From Phytophthora quininea (lineage: Eukaryota; Oomycota; Peronosporomycetes; Peronosporales; Peronosporaceae): 64,000 nucleotides of DNA. A program made the translations under genes and the position numbers. Below are positions 21,757 through 33,591 of this stretch, piece after piece. Each line of letters starts with the position of its first letter. The stretch's first letter is position 1. Where the stretch lies: the NCBI GenBank assembly GCA_011947345.1, contig JAAVTG010000561.1, positions 434,001 through 498,000 of the forward strand. The letters run 5' to 3'. The notes below the pieces were generated by a model, which was not told the DNA's origin, did no database searches, and worked only from the letters and a program-made list of their open reading frames with translations.

Positions 21757-23359
21757 CTACTGGTTTGTTCGCTCTTTAGCGTCGTCAACGAGTTGGTTCC
21801 AGTTCCAGTAGTGCAGCATCAGGAACGTCATGACTGAGAGAGCAATGACATTCCCTGATCCCATGCCGAGCCAAAGTCCCAACACGCCAGCGTCGAACTG
21901 GAACGCCAGCAAAGCTCCGACCGGGAGGCCGACTATGTAGTACGTGAATGCGTTCACAATTGCTGCAGACTTTTGTCTTCCCGCACCTCGAAACACGCCT
22001 TGGGTGACGGCGTTGAGTCCATCGACAACCGTAAGGGGAGACCACTTGGCCATCACGTCGGAAGCGAGGTCTGCACTGTCACCGGCATCCAAGAACAATC
22101 GAGGGATTTTGCCGCTAAACCCAAAGATGATCGCCGTGAAAATCAACGTCAAGGCGAGCGTGATCGCCAGCGCCACAGTTCTCGCTAGCTTCGCCTTCTT
22201 GGGCTTGTTGGCTCCAAGACAATTCCCTACTCGAACGTTAGCTGCCACCGATAGTCCAGCAAACGTCGTGTAGACCAGCAAGTTCACATTGCCCAAGACG
22301 GAATGCGCTGCGACCGTAACAACACTGTCAGGCAGCAAGCCGGCGAAAATCGTAAGGGCTTCAAAGGCCCAGATCTCCATCCCCAACATCAACATCCCTG
22401 GAACGCCGAGACGGAGGAATAAACGGACGTATTGACGAGCAGCGTTGACGTCCCAAGGATGACACCACCATTTGCTTAAATGGTGCGGTTTCCACACGAA
22501 GTACGGCACCAAAAGCAGAGGAAGAACCACGTTCCCAAGCGTCCGACCTACCGCGATGCCGTTAAATCCCATGGAGGTGTGGTAGGCAAGTCCGTAGCTC
22601 GCCGCGACGTTCACGATGTTTCCGATGACTGCAATTCAGACCAGTGGCAGCGTTATACTTTGGGATTGCAGCACTTTGCGCGTCAGCTCATAGAGAAACA
22701 GGAACGGAATTCCCGGCAGCATCCACCGAGAGAATTGACCTGCTAGTCGCGAGACTTCTGTGCTCTGACCCAAAGCGTTCATCAACTCCTCGACGAAGCA
22801 ATCGATGACAATCATCGGCAGGAGTAGCGTGATCAGAACTAAAACACCCGTTTGGAAGTACACGCCAATCTTCTCAAACCGCTTAGCCCCGCAGGCCTGA
22901 GAGCAAAGCGTATCCAGAGCTGACGCGAGTCCAAAGCCGACCGAGATCGATGTCACGTTCAGTAGCTGCGTTGGAATTGGAGAATTAACATACAGACAGC
23001 TTGGAAAAGAAAAAATGGTTCGTACCATCGTAGAAAACGTAGTAGCGTCGATGTAGTGCTGTGACTCCGGAGAGTTCATATTGCCCGCGAGGATGATCGA
23101 CATGAAGCCCGGGAGGAATTCCAGCAGCGTGGTGATTATCTACGAAAGGGAAACAATATAAATGCCAGCTCGCTCTTCCTCCATCGAGACAGTTTTAGGC
23201 CACGCACCACGGGTCCAACGAGTTGAGGAGCGTACGAATTTCCTCGGCTGGGACTGGGTCCGGCTCGTCGATACGGTCTTTGTCATGGGGAGAAGCAATC
23301 TGCACGAAAGACTCGTCATGGTCGCTCGAGACGTCGCGTTCTTGCCGGTCCACGCCCAT
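21757..23359 (-). CDS. MATE-family multidrug efflux carrier with in-frame TGA
   Basis: Cation-coupled drug/toxin extrusion membrane protein of the MATE family. Exons are 23359-23208 (M-G-V-D-R start, acidic N-tail), 23139-23026 (TTLLEFLPGFMSIILAGN) and 22965-21757. Introns are 23207-23140 (GTGCGT...CGTAG) and 23025-22966 (GTACGA...CGCAG). The second intron is divisible by three and readable through, but removal joins DATTFSTM to LLNVTSISVGFGLASALDTL, the usual MATE sequence. Exon 1 appears to lack one base near 23212; adding it gives 492 codons, the normal family length. The third exon contains TGA at 22638-22636 between LPLV and IAVIGNIVN, in the middle of a helix. This substitution-type stop truncates the protein after its first half unless it is an error or is read through. 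ABCC copy C converges on it and a methyltransferase gene lies just upstream. Confidence 0.8.
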
Positions 23360-23556
23360 GGCGCTCTATGAGGCGGCAAATCTTGGACTGAGACCACGCA
23401 TGGCCCTCGGATCCGTCGCAATTCGTACGGTCTGGAGTCAACAAAAACTCGTGGATGTAGAAGGCGCTGATAAGCATTTGTATGGCGCCGTGATTATCTC
23501 GTCGTCGGTTCACCTCGCTTTGCTGTCATCTAAAATGACGTGGACACTTGTCGCAA

Positions 23557-24495
23557 TCACCTCAAGCGGTGGCCGATCTGCATGGGTTTCGTGGCCATGA
23601 CGAAGAACCGTTTGAGATTAAAAATCGTGTGGCCATCGCTCTGTTTGGGGTAAGCCGCAGCGATCATCTCTCGGTACTTTTGCTCAAACCGCGTCGCGTC
23701 GGTCGATGGTTCGTGCAGAGCTTCCATGTACGGTCGGAGAGCTGTAGACCCAGTAAAGTCGGCGACTGGGTTGTCTCCCTCAAGGACTTGAGCGTAGATG
23801 GCCGCCCACATGTCCAACTCGACGTTGCTGTCCGCAGTCTTGAACAGCTCGTAGTAGAAGCTCGGTTCCTTCTCGCAAGTGACCCAGCGTACACCGGCCA
23901 CTCGGTCGGTGAGCCCCAGCTCCACCGCTGCGTCAACCATGCACTGGTGACTCGGCTGCAGTCGCGTGTCCGGGATCTGGAACGCCAGCACGCCGCCAGG
24001 CTTGAGGAACGAGTAGAGTCGAGGGAGGATCTGCTTGTGCTTGTCAGCGTTCACCCACTGCAGCGCCGCGTTGGAGTAGATGAGGTCCACCGGATGTTCC
24101 GGTCGGTAAGTCTCAAAGTCCGCTTGGACGTATTTGAATCGACTGGTTTCTAGCGACGAGTTCTCGACGTGCTCTCGCTGCGCAACCTCCAGCATGGACG
24201 CCGACGAGTCCACGAACGTCACGGTCGCCTTGGGCCATCGTTCTCTGCAGTAGACGATGATAAAAGTGAGACTTCACGGTGCTAGATAGCATGGTAAAAT
24301 GTATGGAGGACCGTACAGGAAGGACGGCGCCATGTTGCCGGTGCCGGCGCCGAGGTCGATGATCTCCACGGCGTCCGACGGCAACGTTGATACTCGAGCG
24401 AGCAGTTCCAGAGCTGGACGCAGTCGTTGCTGCTGGAATTTGAGATACTTTTGCGGTTGCCAGGTCTGGGTCGCTTTTGCAACGTGTTGGGCCAT
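23557..24495 (-). CDS. SAM methyltransferase, trans-aconitate type, copy 1
   Basis: Class I SAM-dependent methyltransferase resembling trans-aconitate 2-methyltransferase. Exon 1 is 24495-24317, the intron 24316-24245 (GTACGG...CTGCAG), exon 2 24244-23557; the product is 288 residues with an intact frame. SAM-binding motif I is IIDLGAGTGNMAP (residues 45-57). After the splice, ERWPKATVTFVDSSASML holds the acidic residue that normally contacts the SAM ribose. Later segments are DLIYSNAALQWV and LKPGGVLAFQIPD, typical of this group. Cytosolic location is inferred from the lack of a signal. It is tandem and upstream of the MATE gene (197 bp) and divergent from ABCC copy D. The actual methyl acceptor is unknown; free acids such as trans-aconitate are the family precedent. 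Confidence 0.85.
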
Positions 24496-24972
24496 GGTAA
24501 TCGGTGCGGGACTTGAGCGGTACGAGGCAAATTGAAAACTGCAAAGCTTTGCTGACGAACGCGGTCTAAAAGGGTACGAATGACCCATTTTTAAGCGAAT
24601 CTCATTGGCTAACGTATTTATTTTGCTTTTCGCTTAGAAAATGGGTAAATTATACTTCGCAACGATTATCTCCCCTCCCCCAACACACACACCGGTGAAT
24701 GAATGTAGACCATCGGTTGGGAAGGCAACAGTGGTGCGTGCCTCAAGCTTCCAGGCTAACCAAGTTTGCGTGAATGCACGTGCCTTTCTTTTCGTGTTCA
24801 ACTCAACAGCAAGCAGCTCTTGATGTGATGAATGTGCATAACCGGGCTGGATACCGTGGCCTTTCACGGAACCACAAGGTCACGAGCATCGGCCACCAAT
24901 GTTTGCTCTCACGCGCTTGTAGGTGCTGTCTGTGTGTCTTCATTCCCGACTTCGACATCCACTGCTGCAGTC
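24496..24972. other. Divergent intergenic region, methyltransferase / ABCC D
   Basis: 477 bp holding the start regions of the minus-strand methyltransferase and plus-strand ABCC copy D. TTTTCAATTTGCC on the minus strand, about 45 bp from the methyltransferase ATG, is weakly like an oomycete flanking promoter element. Nothing else was recognised. Confidence 0.35.
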
Positions 24973-27900
24973 ATGACGGACGTCACGTGGGCCGAGGTCG
25001 TCGACTACATCCCGGCGCCGCCGACGCCCGAGAGTCAAGTGTCCACCATCGACTCGTTGGACGCACAGAACCAGGCCTTCAGTCGGCGAGACCACCCGCT
25101 CGAGCACGCCTCGCCGCCGTCGATCGTGTTGGCGCACTGGATGCAGCCCATGATCTCTCTCGGAGCTCAGCGCGTGCTGGAGGTGACCGACATGTGGCCC
25201 ATTGGCGCCAACGACTCGTGCGATTCCGTCGAGACTCGATTCCGTCGCGTGTACGACCCCAGACCTCAGTTTCTGAGCATTTCACCCGTCGCGATGGCCA
25301 TCGCAAAGACGTTCCGGAAGGAGATTGTATTTGTGTTGTTTGGGTCCGTGCTCTACATTGTGGCGCTCGCCGTGCAGTCCTACGTGGCACAAGCGCTACT
25401 GGAGTTCCTCAACGACCGAGAGAACATCTTTGGCATCACCAACGGCTACTGGTTGGTAGCTATGATGACAATTAGCTCGCTTGTCGCTGTCTGCACTGTC
25501 AACTACGTCTTCTTCACCACGTCGCGGATCGGCGCGAACGTTCGGTCGCTTGCGATGACGTTGGTGTTTGACAAGGCCCTCAAGCTGTCAAGCGCTGCAC
25601 GGCAGGAACATACGGCTGGCGAAGTGTTCACTCATGAGTGTCGACGCCGAGCGGATTTTCACGGCGACGCTACAGAGTCCGTGGCACGTCTTGGGTCCAC
25701 TGGCGTTCGTCGTCTCCATCGTGATGATCGGCATTTTACTCGACGCATTTGCTGCGATGGCCGGCGCTGTTGTGCTCGTCGTGGTCATGTCCATCTCCGT
25801 ACAGCAAGGGGACCGAATAGCACATCTTCAGCGGAAATTGTTGGAAGTTATTGAGGAGCGCGTCAAAGTCACGTCCGAAGCGCTTCAAGGCATCCGGGTC
25901 ATGAAGTTCTACGCCTGGGAGGAGTCAGTGGCGCTTCGAGTGGAGCACATTCGCTCCCGTGAGCTCGGACTTTTGCGCAAGTTCCATTCGTTCCAGGCGC
26001 TCAATACCGTGATGCTCTTTCTCACACCAACGTTTCTCTCCGGCGTCACGCTCGGTTTGTACGTGCTGGTGCACGACACGATCGATGTCGTCAAGGCCTT
26101 CACTCTGATCGCCATGGTCAACATCTGCCGGACGGCGTTATTCCAGCTGCCGCAAGCCATCTCAAGTCTGTGCAAGGCGAGAATTGCCCTGTCTCGCATC
26201 GACGAGTTTCTTGCGAGCGATGAAGTTGCGGTGGCATCGCTACGTCTGCCAAGTGCACCGCCAAACGACGATAGATCTACGCTGGGATCGCCTCTGTTGT
26301 CTACGCGGTCTGTCACGGAAAACGGAGCAGTCAGCTGTGGTTCAATCTCATTCCGTGGGGCGAGTTTCCGGTGGCCTGCTGGCCCTCGCAAAGTGAACGT
26401 TATCATTGCAGCATCTGTCGCTGATGCCAGCGCCGACGACAAGCCCCAAAACGAGGAATTCCTTGGTGACGGCGGATTTCAGCTGGAGGGAATCAATCTT
26501 GAAATTGAGCGCGGCTCGCTCGTCATGATCGTCGGCAAGGTCGGGGCCGGCAAATCGAGCCTCATCAACGCCATCCTAGGAGAGATGCCCCGTACTTCAG
26601 GAGTACTTGAAATCGGTGGACGAGTTGCCTACGTGAGTCAGGACACGTGGATCCGCAACGCTACCCTACGTGATAACATTTTGTTCGAGCAAGACTACGA
26701 CGCTGACCGGTACCAACGCGTGCTGGAGGCGTCACAGTTGGGGATGGATCTCCATGCGCTGCCGAATGGAGACGCGACCGAGATCGGTGAGCGTGGAATC
26801 AACCTGAGTGGCGGTCAAAGGCTCGAGTAGCTATTGCTCGTGCGATGTACCGGGCGGATACCGACGTATTAATTCTTGACGATCCGCTTAGTGCTGTAGA
26901 CCCGCATGTCGCTCACGCCATTTTCGAGGAGTGTATCGTGGGTCTCGCTGCCGATCAAACTCGGCTGCTCGTGGTAAATAGCCACTACGATTTGCTACCG
27001 CAAGCGGATCACGTCGTAGTTCTGCAGGATGGTGTGATCTCGGCACACGGATCGTACGAAGCCGTGTTTAAAGAATGTCCTCGCTTCTCCTCGATTTTTC
27101 CGAAGCGGATAGTGCTGTCGTAGAAACTCGATTCCTCCCGCTAAGCAGCGTCTTGAGGACCGTGATGACGACGGTGAGGCAGCGTTCAACGAGCTGGCCT
27201 CTCTTTCTGGCGGCCGATTGATCCAGGACGAGGATCGGGTGAGAGGATCCGTCGGAGGTGAAGTCTACAAAACGTATTTCGACGAGACCGGGTTCAACGG
27301 TGTGCTGGTAGTGCTTGTGCTGTGCCTGGCGTACGCTGCGAGTCAAGCTGTGCGTACCATCGTGGACTGGTGGCCAGGCCATTGGGCTCGAAGCATGACG
27401 CGCTTTGGAGTGGACCCGTCCTACTCTGGCACGGTCTTTGGTATGTGGTATTTGGGCCTCATCGTGGCTTGCTCGATCATGACGCTGGCGCGGGCACTGA
27501 CATTGGTCGCAGCTTGTATGCGGACGTCGCAAAACTTGCACGACCAGCTCTTCCGTCGAGTGCTGGCTGCTCCCGTGACGCAGTACTTTGATGTGACTCC
27601 AGTCGGACGCATTTTGAATCGCTTCTCCAACGACTTGGACCAAATGGACGCCGTTCTACCGGAAGAGTACCAGCTTTTGTTCCAGAACGTGTCGATGGCC
27701 GTGGGGACGCTGGCGGTCTCTGCGTTTGCGTCGTACTGGATCGCAGTGCTGTACATCCCTCTGATCGTCTTGTTCGAGTACATGGGCGAGCACTTTAAGA
27801 AGACGTCGTGCGAACTGAAGCGACTCGAGGGGATCACACGAACCCCGTGTACAACTTATTCAGCGAGACGCTGTCGGGACTCGCCACCATCCGGGCGTTC

Positions 27901-29019
27901 AAGATGGAGAAGGTCTTCTCTTCGATCAATCGGCACGTGGTGGACGAGAACGCCTCTGTGTTCCTGAGCTATTGGGGCGCCGGTCGTTGGCTGGCCTCCC
28001 GCTTGGACTTGCTCTCGGTGACGATCATCTTCACCGTGACGACGTATCTCGTGGGCACACGCGGTCAAGTGGGCTCTTTGACCTCCGGGATTTCGCTCAC
28101 GTACTCGCTGATGTTAACGTCCGTCGTGCAGTGGGTCATGCGGTCGGTGGATCGTACTGATAACGCCATGACAAGCGTCGAGCGGTTGCTCCATTTCCGA
28201 GACATTGAGGTCGAAAGCGGCGACGGTAGCAGCATCAACGACATTGTTGGTGGCGCTACCGACAAGAAGCCGGCGATGTGGCCGTCCCGCGGCGCCGTGC
28301 GCTTTGAAGGACTCTGTCTCCGATACCGACCCGAACTGCCGCTCGTTCTCCGCGGAGTCGACCTCGACATCGCCGCCGGAGACAAGGTCGGCATCTGCGG
28401 ACGCACCGGCGCCGGCAAGAGCTCGCTCATGGTCGCGCTCTTCCGCATCTGCGACTTCGACAGCGGACGCGTGGTCATCGACGACGTGGACATCGCCACC
28501 ATCCAGCTGCGCGAACTGCGCCGCAGCCTCGCCATCATCCCGCAGGACCCCGTGCTGTTCAGCGGCCCGCTGCGAGAGAACCTGGACCCGTTCCACGAGT
28601 ACTCGGACGAGCGCATCTGGCACGTGCTGCAGCAGGTGCACATGGCGGACAGTCTGCGTCGGTGGGGCGCCGGGCTCGACTTCGAGGTGGCCGAGGGCGG
28701 CGACAACCTGTCGGTGGGTCAGCGCCAGCTCATCTGCATCGGCCGCGCGCTGCTGAAAGACAGCAAGGTGGTGGTGCTGGACGAGGCCACGGCCAACGTG
28801 GACACGGCCACGGACGCGCTCATCCAGACGACCATCAAGGAGACGTTCGCGGACAAGACGGTGCTGATCATCGCGCACCGCATCAACACGATCATGCACT
28901 GCGATAAGATCGCGGTGATGGATGCCGGTCAGGTGTCGGAGTTCGGGTCGCCGTCGGAGCTGCTGGCTCGACCAGAGTCGGTGTTTGCAGCACTGGCGAA
29001 GCGGTCGGGTTCCGCATAG
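24973..29019 (+). pseudogene. ABCC transporter copy D, multiply frameshifted
   Basis: Starts MTDVTWAEVVDYIPAPPTPE at 24973 and retains TMD1-NBD1-TMD2-NBD2. Frame breaks fall near 25631 (two bases lost before MSVDAERIF), 26820 (CAAAGG for CAAAAGG after LSGGQ), about 27102 and 27140 (linker), and 27843 (ACCCCGTGT before VYNLF). Restoring six bases gives 1351 codons. Beside the 26820 break, CGAG replaces CGCG, so a second change is present there. The NBD1 DNA is almost identical to copy E over about 500 bp, while TMD1 is clearly different from E. Five breaks make a functional gene unlikely unless they are consensus errors. It is the most divergent copy at its N-terminus (EHASPPSIVLAHWMQP). Confidence 0.75.
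28327..28973 (+). repeat. Homogenised NBD2 block, copy D
   Basis: 647 bp with no indels and GDKVG plus RVVIDD variants. It appears identical to copy F through most of the block by eye. Confidence 0.85.
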
Positions 29020-29508
29020 GCAATGTTGAGGTGGTGTAATGCGTTGGATAACCTGTGAAGACTAGATTGTATTGCGTATCATGTAGTTAGCTGATGAGTG
29101 AGCTTGAATTTGAAAATTGCTCTGCAGATCCGTTGCAGAACCAATTCGCTGCGCTACTGATGCAGAGACCCTATAATTGATCACTATCACGCAGAGTTGC
29201 TGTTCCGATTGTACTTTTGTACAGTGCTGTCGCTCGGCAAATCTTACGACACGCACGTTATCCAAGGCTTTAGGCAGACCGGGTCTGTTGACGAGCACTC
29301 TGCAAGCGATGTCGCTCCTATCTGAGGTTTTCTGCACCGAGACCGTAATTCACTTATGGGATGACCACAATTCATCTCATCATGACGTTGGAAGAATACC
29401 AATCGTGAGGCGGGCCCATTTGAGTCAGCACTGCCATCGCTTTTAACACTTCTCAACTTGCTATCAGCCGCGTTCGTCTACAGCTTCCAATCGTAAGCAA
29501 CATCGCAA
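29020..29508. other. Intergenic, ABCC D to ABCC E
   Basis: 489 bp between the stop of D and the ATG of E, both plus strand. It should hold the 3' end of D and the promoter of E. No repeat, RNA or small gene was recognised. Confidence 0.4.
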
Positions 29509-32500
29509 ATGAGTGACCAAGAGCAGTATCGAGCCGCTTTGGGGTCACCCATCGCCACCCTCGTCCAACCGAGAACCCCGTTTAGTCAAATGCCAAACCC
29601 GTTGTCAAAGGCGTCGCTATCGTCGGTCGTATTGGCCCACTGGATCCAGCCGTTGATCTCTCTCGGATCCCGCACGGTGCTGGAGCTCGAGGACATGTGG
29701 CCGGTGTGTCCAAGCGACTCGTCCGAGGTGCTAGAGCGTCTTTTCACCAAGTCTATGCTCCCAATCGTCGATACCCTTTTGGTATCTCCCCGTATTCGTG
29801 GCGTTCGTGAAGGTTCTTTGGCCGCAATTACTGGTCGTGTTGGTGCTCTGTGTAGTGTATGTGTTGGCGCTGGGACTGCAGACGTACGTGACGCAGGCTC
29901 TACTGCAGTTCCTGAACGGAGAGGAAAATGTTTTCCATATTGGAAGTGGGTATTGGTTGATGGTGATGATGACCTCAGTTCGCTCATAGCCGTCTGCTCG
30001 CTCAACTACCTCTTCTTTGTGGACTCCCGAGTTGGCGCCAACATGCGCTCGTTGACCATGTCGCTGGTGTACAACAAGGCGTTGAAGTTGTCCAGTGCTG
30101 CACGACAGGAGTACACGACCGGGGAGATCTTGACACTGATGAGTGTTGACACGGAGCGGGTGTTCACTGCGATGGTGCAAGGGCCGTGGCTCGTTATGGG
30201 TCCGTTGGCTTTCGTCGTGTCGTGCATTCTCATCGGAATCCTCTTTGACTTTTACGCTGCACTTGCTGGTGCGCTTGTACTCTCGGCTGTGATGATTATA
30301 TCGATCCAGCAAGGCGACCGCATTGCTGAGCTGCAGAAGAAGCTTTTGAGCGTCATTGATGAACGGGTCAAGGTGACGTCGGAGGCGCTTCAAGGGATTC
30401 GAGTCATGAAGTTTTATGCGTGGGAGGACTCGCTGGCTCAGCGTGTGGAGAAACTCCGAGTGCAAGAAGTCAGCTTGCTGCGCCATTTCCACGCGTACCA
30501 GGTGATCAACACGGTGATGCTGTTCATTACGCCAACCTTCCTGTCAGGAGCTACGTTGGGTGTGTACGTGCTGATCCGACACACGATCTCCGTGGTGGAG
30601 GCTTTCACGCTCGTCGCCATCGTTAATATCAGTCGAGCACCGCTGAACCAGCTACCCCAAGCGGTTGCCGGTCTGTCTAAAGCCAAGATTGCCTACAAAC
30701 GCATCGACGCTTTCCTTGCCAGTGACGAGGTCCCAGCCAAATCACCTCTACTGCCATCACCGTTGCAAGGATCAACCTCAAAATCGCCACTACTTCCATC
30801 CGTGGTGGTCGGTAGTCCACAAATTGGCCGGGCTCGGATCTCAATCCGAAATGGAGAGTTCGAATGGCCGATGAATTCGACCGGAAGGGACATGATCATC
30901 GTCACCCCAGCACAAGATCAAGATGAAGGGCCTCAAAAGGATACTGCTTCATCCTCGGATAACCTCGAGCTAATGAATGCAACCACTCAATCAGCTCACA
31001 GTACCAAGCAACAAGGCTTTCAGTTGCAAGGTGTCAATCTTGAAATTGAGCGCGGCTCGCTCGTCATGATCGTCGGCAAGGTCGGGGCCGGCAAATCGAG
31101 TCTCATCAACGCCATCCTAGGAGAGATGCCCCGTACTTCAGGAGTCTTGAAATCGGTGGACGAGTTGCCTACGTGAGTCAGGACACGTGGATCCGCAACG
31201 CTACCCTACGTGATAACATTTTGTTCGAGCAAGACTACGACGCTGACCGGTACCAACGCGTGCTGGAGGCGTCACAGTTGGAGATGGATCTCCATGCGCT
31301 GCCGAATGGAGACGCGACCGAGATCGGTGAGCGTGGAATCAACCTGAGTGGCGGTCAAAAGGCTCGCGTAGCTATTGCTCGTGCGATGTACCGGGCGGAT
31401 ACCGACGTATTAATCCTTGACGATCCGCTTAGTGCTGTGGACCCGCATGTCGCTCACGCCATTTTCGAGGAGTGTATCGTGGGTCTCGCTGCCGATCAAA
31501 CTCGGCTGCTCGTGGTGAATAGCCACTACGATTTGCTACCTCACGCAGACTACGTGGTGATGATGCGTGAAGGCGAGATTGCCGTCCAAGGATCTTTCGA
31601 GCAAGTCGTTTTCCAGTTCCCAGAGCTGAGCTCGTACAGCACAAGCACCCAAGCAGCCATTGTCAATGAAATCACCAAGAACGACGTTGTCAACGATCCA
31701 AGTGAGCCTGACAAGGAAACGTTGCAGCGGATAAATAAACAAGAGGAAGATGCGGAGCAAGAAACATCGGGACGGTTGGTCCGGGCTGAAGACCGCGTCA
31801 AAGGCAAGGTCGGCTGGCTGGTGTATAAGGCCTATTTCGACGAGACTGGGTTCAACGGCGTTGTCGTCATGACGGTGATCATTGCGACCTATCTTGCGGG
31901 CCAAGCAGCGCGCACTGTCGTGGATTGGTGGCCTGGTCATTGGGCCCGCAACATGCCGCGTCGTGGAGTCGACCCGACTTACTCGGGAACGACGTTCGGT
32001 ATGTGGTATCTCGGGCTCATCGCTCTTTGTGCCGTGTTGAGTTTCGGTCGCGCATTGATGATGATCGAGTCCAGCGTACGGTCATCCCAGCATATGCATG
32101 ATGAGCTCTTTCGTCGCGTCCTACGTGCACCTGTGACTCGGTACTTCGACGTGACCCCGGTCGGCCAGATTTTGAACCGTTTCTCCAACGATTTGGACCA
32201 AATGGACTCGGTTCTCCCTCAGGAGTACCAATTGCTGCTCCAGAACGTATCCATGGCTCTCGGCGCGCTGGTAGTGTCGGCGTTTGCTTCTTACTGGATT
32301 GGAGTCGCGTATATCCCGATCGTCGTCATCTTCTTATTCACGGGAGTGTACTACACGAAGTCTTCACACGAGATTAAGCGACTGGAAGGAGTCACAAGAA
32401 CACCCGTGTACAATCTCTTCAGCGAGACGCTCTCTGGTCTCTCCACGATCCGCGCGTTCCGAATGGAAGACGATTTCGTCGCTCAAAATCAACGGATTGT

Positions 32501-33566
32501 TGATATGAACTCAAATTTGTACTTCACGTACTGGGCCGCGAGTCGGTGGCTGGCGACGCGTTTGGACTTGCTGGCGGTGGTCATTATTTCCATCGTGACG
32601 CTGTACCTCGTGGCTACGAAAGGGTCGGTAGGGTCCTTGACGTCGGGGCTCTCGCTCACATACTCGCTCATGTTGACGTCAATGGTGCAATGGGTCATGC
32701 GGTCGGTGGATCGTACCGACAATGCTATGACAAGCGTCGAGCGACTGCTTCACTTCAGGAAAATTGAGAGTGAAGACAATACCGGACGAACGATCTCCGA
32801 GTTATCGGTATCCCATGGTGAAACCTGGCCAGCTCACGGTTCAATCCGATTCGAAGGACTGAACATGCGATACCGACCCGAACTGCCGCTCGTTCTCCGC
32901 GGAGTCGACCTCGACATCGCCGCCAGAGACAAGGTCGGCATCTGCGGACGCACCGGCGCCGGCAAGAGCTCGCTCATGGTCGCGCTCTTCCGCATCTGCG
33001 ACTTCGACAGCGGACGCGTGGTCATCGACGACGTGGACATCGCCACCATCCAGCTGCGCGAACTGCGCCGCAGCCTCGCCATCATCCCGCAGGACCCCGT
33101 GCTGTTCAGCGGCCCGCTGCGAGAGAACCTGGACCCGTTCCACGAGTACTCGGACGAGCGCATCTGGCACGTGCTGCAGCAGGTGCACATGGCGGACAGT
33201 CTGCGTCGGTGGGGCGCCGGGCTCGACTTCGAGGTGGCCGAGGGCGGCGACAACCTGTCGGTGGGTCAGCGCCAACTCATCTGCATCGGCCGCGCGCTGC
33301 TGAAAGACAGCAAGGTGGTGGTGCTGGACGAGGCCACGGCCAACGTGGACACGGCCACGGACGCGCTCATCCAGACGACCATCAAGGAGACGTTCGCGGA
33401 CAAGACGGTGCTGATCATCGCGCACCGCATCAACACGATCATGCACTGCGATAAGATCGCGGTGATGGATGCCGGTCAGGTGTCCGAGTTCGGGTCGCCG
33501 TCGGAGCTGCTGGCTCGACCAGAGTCAGTATTCGCGGCGCTAGCGAAACGATCAGGATCAGCCTAG
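29509..33566 (+). pseudogene. ABCC transporter copy E, four frameshifts
   Basis: Starts MSDQEQYRAALGSPIATL at 29509 and layout is as in the other copies. Single-base losses fall near 29751, 29792 and 29973. Together these three restore the frame, so about 75 codons in between read as nonsense unless corrected; the correct reading there includes LQTYVTQALLQFLNGEENVF. A fourth is at about 31147 after the NBD1 Walker A region, giving SVDELPT then a stop. Restoring four bases gives 1354 codons. The fourth break coincides with one in copy B. NBD1 (GKVGAGKSS, LSGGQKARVAIARAMYR, LILDDP) and NBD2 motifs are otherwise intact. TMD1 is nearly identical to copy B in inverted orientation. TMD2 ends in a distinct linker (ESEDNTGRTISELSVSHGE). 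Confidence 0.78.
32874..33520 (+). repeat. Homogenised NBD2 block, copy E
   Basis: 647 bp with no indels. It carries GDKVG-type DNA but with an Arg codon (AARDKVG) just before, and one private synonymous-looking change (CAACTC for CAGCTC). Confidence 0.85.
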
Positions 33567-33591
33567 ACGAGATTCGTGTTTCAGAATTTTC

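Noticed and set aside
29752..29975. Possible novel domain in copy E where the continuous frame reads unfamiliar residues
   Set aside because: The other frame over the same DNA reads normal ABCC sequence (LQTYVTQALLQFLNG); three one-base losses create an out-of-frame stretch.
26820..31150. Programmed ribosomal frameshifting to explain the ABCC breaks
   Set aside because: Sites differ among copies, have no common slippery heptamer and similar breaks occur in unrelated genes; only the shared B/E site stays open and is reported separately.
31171..31180. ACGTGAGTCA at the break in copy E looks like a GTGAGT splice donor
   Set aside because: Coding similarity continues without a gap across it in the other frame, so no intron fits; it is a one-base frame change.
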